A DNA stretch of 15,669 nucleotides, from positions 1-15,669 of the forward strand of contig SVQJ01000023.1 of NCBI GenBank assembly GCA_015065395.1, given 5' to 3'. The first letter of the stretch is position 1. Every line of letters begins with the position of its first letter. Under the pieces are notes generated by a model. It saw nothing but the letters and a program-made list of their open reading frames with translations. It searched no databases and was not told where the DNA came from. The position numbers and the translations under genes were made by a program. Shown one piece after another: positions 6,176 to 12,668 of this stretch. Source of the stretch: Oscillospiraceae bacterium (GTDB lineage Bacteria > Bacillota > Clostridia > Oscillospirales > CAG-272).

Positions 6176-7129
6176 ATGGCATATAAGATCGGTGAAAAGA
6201 TCGCAACAAGAGACGCCTACGGTGCAGCCCTTGTTGAGATCGGTAATGAAAATGAGAATCTCGTAGTTCTTGATGCTGACCTTGCGGCGGCAACAAAGAC
6301 AGGTATGTTCAAGAAAGCCCACGCAGACAGATTTTTTGACTGCGGTATCGCTGAAAATAATATGATCGGTGCAGCAGTAGGCCTTGCTCTCAGCGGTAAG
6401 GTGCCCTTTGCATCCACATTTGCAATGTTTGCCGCAGGCCGCTCATACGAGCAGGTAAGAAACTCCATCGGATATCCCCATGCAAACGTTAAGATCGGAG
6501 CTACCCACGGCGGTATCACCGTTGGCGAGGACGGAGCTACCCACCAGTGCCTTGAGGACTTTGCTCTTATGAGAACAGTTCCCGGTATGACTGTTATCTG
6601 TCCTGCAGACGCACAGGAGGCTCGCCTTGCAGTAAAGGCTGCTTACGAGACACCCGGCCCCGTATACCTTCGTTTCGGAAGAATGGCAGTTCCCGTTCTT
6701 TTTGATGAGGACTATAAGTTTGAGATCGGCAAGGGCGTAAAGCTTGTAGACGGTACAGACGTTTCCATCATAGCAAACGGCGTTGAGGTGGAGCAGGCGC
6801 TTCTCGCGGCTGAAGCTCTCAAGGCAGAGGGAATCTCTGCTTCCGTTATCAATATGGCAACCATCAAGCCCCTCGATACAGAGCTTGTTATCGCTGAGGC
6901 TAAGAAGTGCGGCTGTATCGTAACCGTTGAGGAGCATTCTGTTATCGGCGGTCTCGGCGGTGCTGTTGCAGAGGCTCTCTGTGAGACATATCCTGTTCCC
7001 GTTGTTAAGGTGGGAACAGAGGATTGCTTCGGCAGAAGCGGCCCCGCAAAGGAGCTTCTCTCCAAGTTTGGTCTTGATTCTGCTGCCATTGTTGCAAAAG
7101 CAAAGGCCGCTATTGCCCTGAAAAAATAA
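6176..7129 (+). CDS. transketolase, C-terminal (pyrimidine-binding and C-domain) subunit
   Basis: A 317-residue subunit completing the split transketolase. The conserved catalytic Glu is E60 in FDCGIAENNMIGAAVG. ATHGGITVGEDGATHQ and YLRFGRMAVPV are family hallmarks of the pyrimidine-binding domain. The C-terminal part (VSIIANGVEVEQALLAAEAL, VEEHSVIGGLGGAVAEAL) is the transketolase C-domain. A ribosome binding site AGGGGG lies about nine bases upstream of ATG 6176, directly after the stop of the N-terminal subunit. The same fold occurs in 1-deoxyxylulose-5-phosphate synthase and in pyruvate dehydrogenase beta subunits. The partner gene and the lengths favour transketolase. A strong terminator follows. 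Confidence 0.93.
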   Translation: MAYKIGEKIATRDAYGAALVEIGNENENLVVLDADLAAATKTGMFKKAHADRFFDCGIAENNMIGAAVGLALSGKVPFASTFAMFAAGRSYEQVRNSIGYPHANVKIGATHGGITVGEDGATHQCLEDFALMRTVPGMTVICPADAQEARLAVKAAYETPGPVYLRFGRMAVPVLFDEDYKFEIGKGVKLVDGTDVSIIANGVEVEQALLAAEALKAEGISASVINMATIKPLDTELVIAEAKKCGCIVTVEEHSVIGGLGGAVAEALCETYPVPVVKVGTEDCFGRSGPAKELLSKFGLDSAAIVAKAKAAIALKK

Positions 7130-7136
7130 TTTTTAA

Positions 7137-7166
7137 GGCGGCACTGCCATAGTGCCGCCATTTTTT
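7137..7166 (+). terminator. intrinsic terminator after the transketolase genes
   Basis: GGCGGCACT (7137-7145) and AGTGCCGCC (7151-7159) form a perfect 9 bp stem around a 5-nt loop, followed by A and six Ts (7161-7166). It begins seven bases after the transketolase stop codon. Confidence 0.93.
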
Positions 7167-7187
7167 ATGAAACAATGAGGTTTTGCG

Positions 7188-8366
7188 ATGAACCGTGCAC
7201 ATAATTGCGACGTATATAAGAAATGCTCAGGCTGTCAAATGACAAATCTCTCTTATGAAGATCAGCTCAGCTATAAAATGAAGAAGTTGATCTCGCTCCT
7301 CGGCAGATTTGGTCATGTGGGTGAGATAATCGGTATGCAATCTCCCCTTCATTACCGTAACAAAATGCAGGTAGCCTTTGATATGGATAGCCATAAGCAT
7401 CCGATTTCAGGAGTGTGGCAGACTGAGGCAGAGCGCGTTGTGAAAACTGATTCCTGCCTTATCGAAAATGAAAAAGCTCTTTGGATAGTCCGTGCCGCAA
7501 GAGGAATGCTCAAGGATTTCGGTATCTTCGTCTATGATGGAAAAACCAAAAAGGGAAGCCTTAGGCATATTATGGTGCGAAACGGTACCGTAAGCGGCGA
7601 ATATATGGTCGTGCTTGTGACCGCACCCGGAAAGCCCGGAAAGCTGCGAGAGTTTGCCTCTGCACTTGTTCGCAGATTTCCCGATATTAAAACAGTGGTG
7701 CAAATAGAAAACGCAACCAATATCCCCCTTTGGATGGGCGAAAAGGAAAATATCCTTTACGGTAAGGGATATATAGAGGATACTCTTTGCGATCGTAAAT
7801 TCAAAATATCTCCCAGATCCTTTTATCAGATAAACCATATCCAGACAGAGGTGCTTTATAAAAAGGCCATCGAATTTGCATCTCTTGGTAAGACAGATAC
7901 GGTCATAGATGCTTATTGCGGCATCGGAACCATCGGAATTATTGCCGCCGGGGAAGCAGGAACCGTCTACGGTGTTGAGACAGTTGCCGATGCTGTGAAA
8001 AACGCCCGCGAAAACTGCGCATTGAACGGCGTGCAAAACTATAGGGTTGAGAAGGACGATGCAGGCAAGTTTATGACCCGCCTTGCCGAAAAGGGAGAGA
8101 AGGTGAACGTGGTTTTCACCGATCCACCCCGCTCGGGTTGCTCCAAGGAGTTCCTCAATTCCCTTGTAAAGCTCTCACCTGAGAGAGTGGTATACGTTTC
8201 CTGCAATCCCGAAACACTTGCCCGCGATCTTGATTTTTTGAGGAAGAATAAGTATAAGATCGAGAAAATACAGCCCGTGGATATGTTTCCCCATACGAAG
8301 CATATCGAATGTGCCGTTTCACTGAAACGGACAATCGATAATGAATTGCGCCGTCGCATGAATTGA
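7188..8366 (+). CDS. rlmD: 23S rRNA (uracil-C5)-methyltransferase, RumA/RlmD family, without TRAM domain
   Basis: A 392-residue enzyme predicted to methylate C5 of a uridine in 23S rRNA using SAM. An iron-sulfur site is visible as C7-x5-C13-xx-C16 with C90 (TDSCLIEN), matching the spacing of the family. The SAM-binding DAYCGIGTIG motif, the DPPRSG loop (312-317) and the catalytic cysteine C339 in VSCNP are all present. The protein starts directly at the cysteine cluster and lacks the N-terminal TRAM domain of RlmD, as E. coli RlmC does, so the target base (U747, U1939 or both) is uncertain. GAGG lies seven bases before ATG 7188. The last dozen residues (TIDNELRRRMN) are encoded by the start of the hairpin array and look like a replaced C-terminus. 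Confidence 0.88.
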   Translation: MNRAHNCDVYKKCSGCQMTNLSYEDQLSYKMKKLISLLGRFGHVGEIIGMQSPLHYRNKMQVAFDMDSHKHPISGVWQTEAERVVKTDSCLIENEKALWIVRAARGMLKDFGIFVYDGKTKKGSLRHIMVRNGTVSGEYMVVLVTAPGKPGKLREFASALVRRFPDIKTVVQIENATNIPLWMGEKENILYGKGYIEDTLCDRKFKISPRSFYQINHIQTEVLYKKAIEFASLGKTDTVIDAYCGIGTIGIIAAGEAGTVYGVETVADAVKNARENCALNGVQNYRVEKDDAGKFMTRLAEKGEKVNVVFTDPPRSGCSKEFLNSLVKLSPERVVYVSCNPETLARDLDFLRKNKYKIEKIQPVDMFPHTKHIECAVSLKRTIDNELRRRMN

Positions 8367-8510
8367 GCGGTGCGCTCATGAATTGGCTTCGCCATGAATT
8401 GCCCTGCGGTGCATAAGGGCGACAGCGCAATTCAAATCATGGAGGAGGCATTTGCCGACGAGAAATCATGATGCGTTAGCATCAATTCATGACACGAAGT
8501 GTCAAATCAT
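8340..8510. repeat. array of short hairpins separated by CATGAATT-type spacers
   Basis: A series of small perfect palindromes: TGAGCG-GTG-CGCTCA (8364-8378), TGGC-TTC-GCCA (8384-8394), GCCC..GGGC around TGC-GGT-GCA (8401-8420), TGATGC-GTTA-GCATCA (8469-8484) and TGACAC-GAA-GTGTCA (8490-8504), with weaker ones at 8348-8357 and 8447-8456. The spacers are near-identical: CATGAATT at 8357-8364, 8377-8384 and 8393-8400, a variant AATGAATT at 8340-8347, and the reverse-complement AATTCATG at 8484-8491. GAATTGC (8396-8402) and GCAATTC (8427-8433) enclose the central part. The array begins inside the rlmD coding region and ends just before the ribosome binding site of the four-helix-bundle gene. Arms differ between units but spacers are kept, unlike a CRISPR array. 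Confidence 0.8.
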
Positions 8511-8524
8511 TTCAGGAGCTTTTG

Positions 8525-8875
8525 ATGAAAGAAAATTTGTTAGTTGATCTGTCAAAGCAATTTGCTGTTGATATTGTTAATATTTGTACGGTTATAAAAG
8601 AAAACAGGAAAAGTAATGTTCTCATAAATCAAGTGTTGCGTAGCGGAACAAGTATAGGTGCAAACATTCACGAAGCAAATTATGCGTCAAGCAAGGCTGA
8701 TTTTATAGATAAGTTTCAGATTGCGTTGAAGGAATGTTACGAAACTGATTATTGGTTTGGTTTGTTTAAAGATACGTATATGATAACGGAAGATGAGTAC
8801 AAAGATTTGTTCGCAAAGTGCAGTAAGATTCGAAAATTGCTCATCGCTTCCATTACCACAGCGAAATCAAAATAA
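8525..8875 (+). CDS. four-helix-bundle protein, S23/Avd-like (TIGR02436 type)
   Basis: A 116-residue, probably all-helical protein of the family found in 23S rRNA intervening sequences and related to the Avd protein of diversity-generating retroelements. The hallmark LRSGTSIGANIHEA is at residues 38-51, followed by SKADFIDKFQIALKECYET and a DYWFGLF helix, all typical. The biochemical role of the stand-alone family is not established; Avd-type members form pentameric barrels that bind nucleic acid. ATG 8525 is chosen because AGGAG (8514-8518) lies six bases upstream and its product starts as homologues do. An in-frame ATG at 8489 would add 12 residues encoded by the hairpin array. The gene is two bases from the next GNAT. 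No reverse transcriptase or 23S rRNA is in the window. Confidence 0.88.
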   Translation: MKENLLVDLSKQFAVDIVNICTVIKENRKSNVLINQVLRSGTSIGANIHEANYASSKADFIDKFQIALKECYETDYWFGLFKDTYMITEDEYKDLFAKCSKIRKLLIASITTAKSK

Positions 8876-8877
8876 GT

Positions 8878-9360
8878 ATGATAATAAAAACAAATCGGTG
8901 CTTTATATCAACATTACAGCAAACCGACGTAGGAAAAGCAAGCAGATTGTTTACGGATGAGAGTGTCAGGCGTTACCTTGGCGGAACTATTGATGAGCGT
9001 ACTGCCATTGAAAAACTGAATTCGTGGATCAATAACAATAATGGGATATATTTAACTGTTAGTTTATTGGAAAACGGTGATTTTGTTGGTATAATCTCTG
9101 TAACAGATCATCACGACAGTGAGCATAAAGAACTCTCCTATCAATTTTTGCCCGAATTTTGGGGCAGAGGGTTAGCATTTGAATCAATAAGCAAAACATT
9201 TGATTTTTTGAAAACCAATACTGACCTCACTACGCTCATTGCAGAAACGCAAAGCAAAAATCAAGCTTCGTGCAAGCTTCTTGAAAAGCTTGGATTCAGC
9301 TTGGCTGACAACGTGATGCGATTCGGTGAGGATCAGTATATTTATAAAAAAGTTTTGTGA
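8878..9360 (+). CDS. GNAT family N-acetyltransferase, RimJ/RimL-like
   Basis: A 160-residue GNAT protein and the first of four in a row. The acetyl-CoA loop is WGRGLA in LPEFWGRGLAFESISKTF. The ETQSKNQASCKLLEKLGF stretch is the classical C-terminal Asn/helix region that orders the cofactor. The N-terminal TNRCFISTLQQTD pattern resembles the RimJ/RimL group (acetyltransferase_3 type), whose members modify ribosomal protein N-termini, other amines or drugs. It begins two bases after the four-helix-bundle stop codon without a clear ribosome binding site, so it is probably translated by coupling. The G+C content looks lower by eye than in the transketolase genes. Substrate unknown. Confidence 0.88.
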   Translation: MIIKTNRCFISTLQQTDVGKASRLFTDESVRRYLGGTIDERTAIEKLNSWINNNNGIYLTVSLLENGDFVGIISVTDHHDSEHKELSYQFLPEFWGRGLAFESISKTFDFLKTNTDLTTLIAETQSKNQASCKLLEKLGFSLADNVMRFGEDQYIYKKVL

Positions 9361-9370
9361 TAAAAAAGAA

Positions 9371-9925
9371 ATGAATTATTGTGATATTACGGAAATAAAT
9401 ACTCCGCGGTTAACTCTGCGAAAACTCAAGCTCAGCGATGCTGAAAGGTTTTATGAATTCGCTAAAGACATTAGAGTATCAAAATACATGAACTGGATCA
9501 CGCACTCTTCAGTTTATGACAGCGAAAACAGTATTAAGAGATCCATCGAAGCGTATGAAAAAGGAAAATACTACAGATGGGGTATAGCGTTAAAAGAAAA
9601 TGATACTTTGATAGGTATTATTCAGCTTTTGTCCTTTGATGAAAAAAGAAACAGCTGCAGTTTTGCATATATGCTGAGTTGCGAGCACTGGGGTAACGGA
9701 TACGGCACAGAAGCTTTGTCGGCGGTTATAGGATTTGCGTTTGATAGTATGGCGGTTGATATAATAGAAGCAGATATTTTCAGTGAAAACATTGCATCGT
9801 CAAAGGTTCTGGAAAAGTGTGGTATGACTTATACCGATACGATCAAGGATAAATATGAAAAAAACGGAGCTTTCCATAACGCTGACAAATATGTAATAAC
9901 CAGAGACAAATACTATAGTCCGTAA
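9371..9925 (+). CDS. GNAT family N-acetyltransferase, RimJ/RimL-like
   Basis: A 184-residue GNAT protein with a typical RimJ/RimL opening (INTPRLTLRKLKLSDAERFY), acetyl-CoA loop WGNGYG in CEHWGNGYGTEALSAV, and the closing DIFSENIASSKVLEKCGM helix. A longer reading to ATG 9326 would overlap the end of the previous GNAT; ATG 9371 is preferred because it starts ten bases after that stop codon and gives the usual family N-terminus. The upstream AAAAAAGAA is a weak ribosome binding site. It resembles its neighbour in architecture but is clearly divergent from it, so the two are not a recent tandem duplication. Substrate unknown. Confidence 0.88.
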   Translation: MNYCDITEINTPRLTLRKLKLSDAERFYEFAKDIRVSKYMNWITHSSVYDSENSIKRSIEAYEKGKYYRWGIALKENDTLIGIIQLLSFDEKRNSCSFAYMLSCEHWGNGYGTEALSAVIGFAFDSMAVDIIEADIFSENIASSKVLEKCGMTYTDTIKDKYEKNGAFHNADKYVITRDKYYSP

Positions 9926-9967
9926 AATAAAGTAATATAACCTATATTTACTGCTAAGGAAAAGTAT

Positions 9968-10468
9968 ATGAAAATACTACACAGAAGAATTGATCCTGTT
10001 AAAGATAGGGATTATGTATTGGAATCTCATTGCAAGATAAATTATGAATGTGATACTCCTTGGAAGCGAAAAATGACGTACAATGATTATCGAGCCGAAT
10101 GGTTTATGCTGAAAGGACAAATTTCTGAATTTTATAATTATTTGCAGGAAACAGCGAAAGATAACAGAACAATAGCTGAGATAATAGAAGATGAAAACGG
10201 TAAAACTTTAGGCTATTTATGGGTGCCTTTTTTCGAAGATACCGAAAGCGGTTTTACCTTTGCAGACGTTCAGGATATATATATCGAAGATAAGTTTAGA
10301 GGTGTGGGAATAGCATCATATCTGTTAAATTATGCAGAAGAAAAGGCAAAAAATAATGGTGCAAGGGTCATAAGATCCGGAACCGGGTGTGCAAACTTAG
10401 CATCTATAGCATTACATGAAAAAAATGGATATTATGTTTACAGATACGAGTTTGAAAAGGAACTTTAA
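9968..10468 (+). CDS. GNAT family N-acetyltransferase
   Basis: A 166-residue protein with a GNAT core in its C-terminal half. The acetyl-CoA loop is FRGVGIA in YIEDKFRGVGIASYLLNYAE, followed by the CANLASIALHEKNGYYVYRYEF ending of classical Acetyltransf_1 proteins. The N-terminal half carries KMTYNDYRAEWF and a helix continuing to LQETAKDN, and is longer than in minimal GNATs. AAGGAAAAG lies upstream of ATG 9968, after a 42-base A/T-rich gap in which nothing else was seen. The next GNAT starts 11 bases downstream (ATG 10480). Substrate unknown. Confidence 0.86.
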   Translation: MKILHRRIDPVKDRDYVLESHCKINYECDTPWKRKMTYNDYRAEWFMLKGQISEFYNYLQETAKDNRTIAEIIEDENGKTLGYLWVPFFEDTESGFTFADVQDIYIEDKFRGVGIASYLLNYAEEKAKNNGARVIRSGTGCANLASIALHEKNGYYVYRYEFEKEL

Positions 10469-10479
10469 AGGTGATACAA

Positions 10480-10983
10480 ATGCAAATTGAAACGATCCCT
10501 GTAACGGTTGACGAAAAGGAAATACTAAAAAACTTACTTGAAAAATATAATTTTGAGTTTTCAGAGTGGGACAAGCGGGACGTTAATGATTTAGGCCTTT
10601 ACGGCTATAAATACCTTGACCATTATTGGACTGAAAAAGAAAGATACGCTTATTTTATAAAGGCAGACGGGAAGCTGGCAGGCTTTGCTATGATAAACGC
10701 TTATGCCGATACGGACGAGCCGGTAGATCACGGTATCGCTGAGTTTTGTATTATGCCGAAATACAGAAGAATGGGTGTGGGAAAAGCCGCTCTTTTTCAG
10801 ATACTTGACAGGATACACGGTAAATGGCATCTGAAAATGCATCCACGTAATATTGGTGCTAAAAGCTTTTGGATCAACGCTATATCAGAATATACTAAGG
10901 GAAACTACCGTCTTTGCGAATCCGTCTCAGGTACGAAATTTGACGACGGAACACCTGAGGATCAGATATTCTTTGAGAATTAA
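10480..10983 (+). CDS. GNAT family N-acetyltransferase (copy B of a paralogous pair)
   Basis: A 167-residue GNAT protein closely related to the minus-strand gene at 397-909. By hand alignment about 34 of 170 positions differ, with no internal gaps, and the shared blocks include NLLEKYNFEFS, DVNDLGLYGY, IMPKYRRMG, HGKWHLKMHP and PEDQIFFEN. The acetyl-CoA loop is RRMGVGK. ATG 10480 is preferred over an in-frame GTG at 10471 because AAAGGTG (10467-10473) sits at ribosome-binding distance before it. The DNA of the two copies shows many synonymous changes, so the duplication, or separate acquisition from relatives, is not recent. Substrate unknown. Confidence 0.88.
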   Translation: MQIETIPVTVDEKEILKNLLEKYNFEFSEWDKRDVNDLGLYGYKYLDHYWTEKERYAYFIKADGKLAGFAMINAYADTDEPVDHGIAEFCIMPKYRRMGVGKAALFQILDRIHGKWHLKMHPRNIGAKSFWINAISEYTKGNYRLCESVSGTKFDDGTPEDQIFFEN

Positions 10984-10994
10984 ATTATAAAGAA

Positions 10995-11534
10995 ATGCCA
11001 AACATATACTTTTTCTCTGGCCCGTGCGGGTGCGGAAAGACAACTTTATCAAATGCCTTTGCTCATCATCTTGTAAACGACCTCGGCAGAAATCAAGTCT
11101 ATATTATTCACGGAGACGACATTCGAGGCGGATTTGTAGATTCGGATAATGGGGACAAATATTCCGAAGGAAAGCTCCCTTGGAGTGAGATCCTGGAATT
11201 CAATTGGGAATGTATACTGAACACCCTTGAAAGCGCTCTCAAAAGAGGGCTTGACGTTGTTATTGACTACGTAATAGAAGAAGAGCTGCCCCTTGTTAAA
11301 GGGATCGCCGAAAAATACGGTGCAGGTTTTTATTACATAGTTCTTACCGCATCCGAAGAAGCGATAAGACAGCGTATCACAGAGCGGGGCGACACACGGC
11401 TCATTGACAGAGCTTTGTTCTTGAAAAACAAGCTTGACAATATGCCTGAAAATCAAGGTCATCTTTTGGATAATACCGATATGACCGTTGAAGAAGAGGT
11501 AACGTTAACAGATATACAAAAATATCTGATATGA
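10995..11534 (+). CDS. P-loop kinase/ATPase of the zeta toxin or small-molecule phosphotransferase type
   Basis: A 179-residue protein with a Walker A motif GPCGCGKTT (residues 9-17) at its N-terminus, an IIHGDDI strand (D41, D42) like the substrate-binding acidic pair of small-molecule kinases, a VVIDYVIEE strand, and an arginine-rich lid (RQRITERGDTR). This layout fits the AAA_33 group, which includes chloramphenicol phosphotransferase, zeta-toxin-like kinases and polynucleotide-kinase-like proteins. No antitoxin-like gene precedes it, which argues weakly against a toxin. It starts 11 bases after the GNAT copy B stop. Its own TGA is directly followed by the ATG of the VanZ-like gene. The phosphate acceptor is unknown. 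Confidence 0.82.
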   Translation: MPNIYFFSGPCGCGKTTLSNAFAHHLVNDLGRNQVYIIHGDDIRGGFVDSDNGDKYSEGKLPWSEILEFNWECILNTLESALKRGLDVVIDYVIEEELPLVKGIAEKYGAGFYYIVLTASEEAIRQRITERGDTRLIDRALFLKNKLDNMPENQGHLLDNTDMTVEEEVTLTDIQKYLI

Positions 11535-12089
11535 ATGCGTGAAAAACTGAAAAAGAGAAAGAGGCTATATCAGGAAATGATAAAGACAAAAAGGAATAAC
11601 GTAAAGCTTGAGTACATAGTTTTCGGTATATATCTGTTCTTTCTGGTTTGGCTTGTATTGTTTAAGTTTTCAATAAGCTTTGACTCAATAATACAAAACA
11701 GAGGAATAAACCTCATCCCTTTCAGTACATCTGAGGAAAGCAGCATAAGAATCGTTGTTAGAGAAATGATCTACAACGTTTTTGTATTTATCCCTTTTGG
11801 CTTGTACATATCCATCATTTGCGACAAATGGTCTTTTTGGAAAAAAGTTCTCTTGCCATTCGGTCTTAGCTTGATTTTTGAAGTAATTCAGTATATATTT
11901 GCATTAGGCATAAGCGATATTACGGATCTGATAAACAACACCAGCGGCGCAGTATTGGGAATAGGGCTGTTTTCTCTGCTTTGTGTTCTGTTCAGGAGAA
12001 AAACAGTAACCGTAATAAACGTTTTAATGCTGATCTTTGAAGTGTGTTTCGGAGGCCTGTTTTTGGTTCATGCTCTTGCAAATTTATAG
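11535..12089 (+). CDS. VanZ-family membrane protein
   Basis: A 184-residue integral membrane protein of the VanZ-like family. It has a basic N-terminus (residues 1-24), then a hydrophobic segment (27-45) and further membrane segments around 80-96, 103-122, 138-153 and 158-180. The family pattern is clear: NRGINLIPF (55-63), YNVFVFIPFG (80-89), E116 and Q119 in IFEVIQYIFALG, and DITDLINNTSGAVLG (128-142). The namesake VanZ gives low-level teicoplanin resistance by an unknown mechanism; most relatives are uncharacterised. It starts immediately after the kinase TGA with no strong ribosome binding site, suggesting translational coupling. Its place among acetyltransferases and a kinase fits an antibiotic- or envelope-stress role, but that is inference. 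Confidence 0.9.
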   Translation: MREKLKKRKRLYQEMIKTKRNNVKLEYIVFGIYLFFLVWLVLFKFSISFDSIIQNRGINLIPFSTSEESSIRIVVREMIYNVFVFIPFGLYISIICDKWSFWKKVLLPFGLSLIFEVIQYIFALGISDITDLINNTSGAVLGIGLFSLLCVLFRRKTVTVINVLMLIFEVCFGGLFLVHALANL

Positions 12090-12122
12090 AATAGTCACTG
12101 ATCTGAAAGAAGGAAATATAAT

Positions 12123-12668
12123 ATGAGAAAAACAATAATAATTATTATCGCATCGGTAATGGCTCTCGTTGGTATGTTTTTTATTGTTTATCCTCACATA
12201 GAGATAGACACGGGAAAAAAGCTTATCCGTTGCAGCTATTCCGATGATTTCTCCGAATATGATAAGAATCATTCTTATAACGAGCTTTATTGCTACAACG
12301 AAAAGCACGACGTTTCGATAAAGTCCTTTGACGTTAAGAACTTCCTTTTTTTCTATACGATACACATGGAATACATAGAGGGAGATTTCAGAGAAACACA
12401 GTTTGTTCTTGAGGAGTCTTATATCGAGAACTTTATTGAAAACGCAGAGATAACCGAAGCTCCCGAGAACTTCGACCTTGCTGCTCTTATCGAAGGAAGG
12501 GAAGCCGTTGTAGGAAATACGAGATATCTCGGAAACGACTACGAAACGGGGGTTTTTTATAAGCTTGACGGCAGAGATGAGGAGATGTACGTTTTTTACA
12601 AGGACGACCTCCTTATAATCCAGGTTGGCTCTCCCGATGAGCTTCCGAAATTCATTGCATACAAATGA
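12123..12668 (+). CDS. N-terminally anchored extracytoplasmic protein of unknown function
   Basis: A 181-residue protein that I do not recognise. Residues 4-23 (TIIIIIASVMALVGMFFIVY) form a single hydrophobic segment after a short basic start, consistent with a signal anchor; there is no lipobox cysteine. The remainder is acidic and rich in aromatic residues, with two Cys (RCSYS, LYCYNEK), and is probably a small beta-rich outside domain. GAAGGAAAT lies upstream of ATG 12123. Its stop codon overlaps the start of the next GNAT (ATGA at 12665-12668). The gene follows the VanZ-like gene by 33 bases, so both probably belong to one transcript and act at the membrane. Confidence 0.75.
   Translation: MRKTIIIIIASVMALVGMFFIVYPHIEIDTGKKLIRCSYSDDFSEYDKNHSYNELYCYNEKHDVSIKSFDVKNFLFFYTIHMEYIEGDFRETQFVLEESYIENFIENAEITEAPENFDLAALIEGREAVVGNTRYLGNDYETGVFYKLDGRDEEMYVFYKDDLLIIQVGSPDELPKFIAYK

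Noticed and set aside
6712..7161. Minus-strand open frame opposite the transketolase C-terminal subunit and the terminator
   Set aside because: It begins in the terminator hairpin and mirrors a strongly conserved plus-strand gene; low-complexity Ser/Ala-rich content is typical of an antisense shadow.
8340..8510. Reading the hairpin array as a CRISPR array
   Set aside because: Repeats are only 8 bases, appear in both orientations, and the intervening units are palindromes of unequal length rather than unique spacers; no cas gene is present.
8340..10983. Integron-type cassette array to explain the row of GNAT genes
   Set aside because: No integrase gene and no attC-like paired sites between the genes; several junctions are 2-11 bases or overlaps, leaving no room for recombination sites.
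10995..11534. Zeta-type toxin of a toxin-antitoxin pair
   Set aside because: No small antitoxin-like gene precedes or overlaps it; the neighbours are a GNAT enzyme and a VanZ-like protein, so a small-molecule kinase is equally or more likely.
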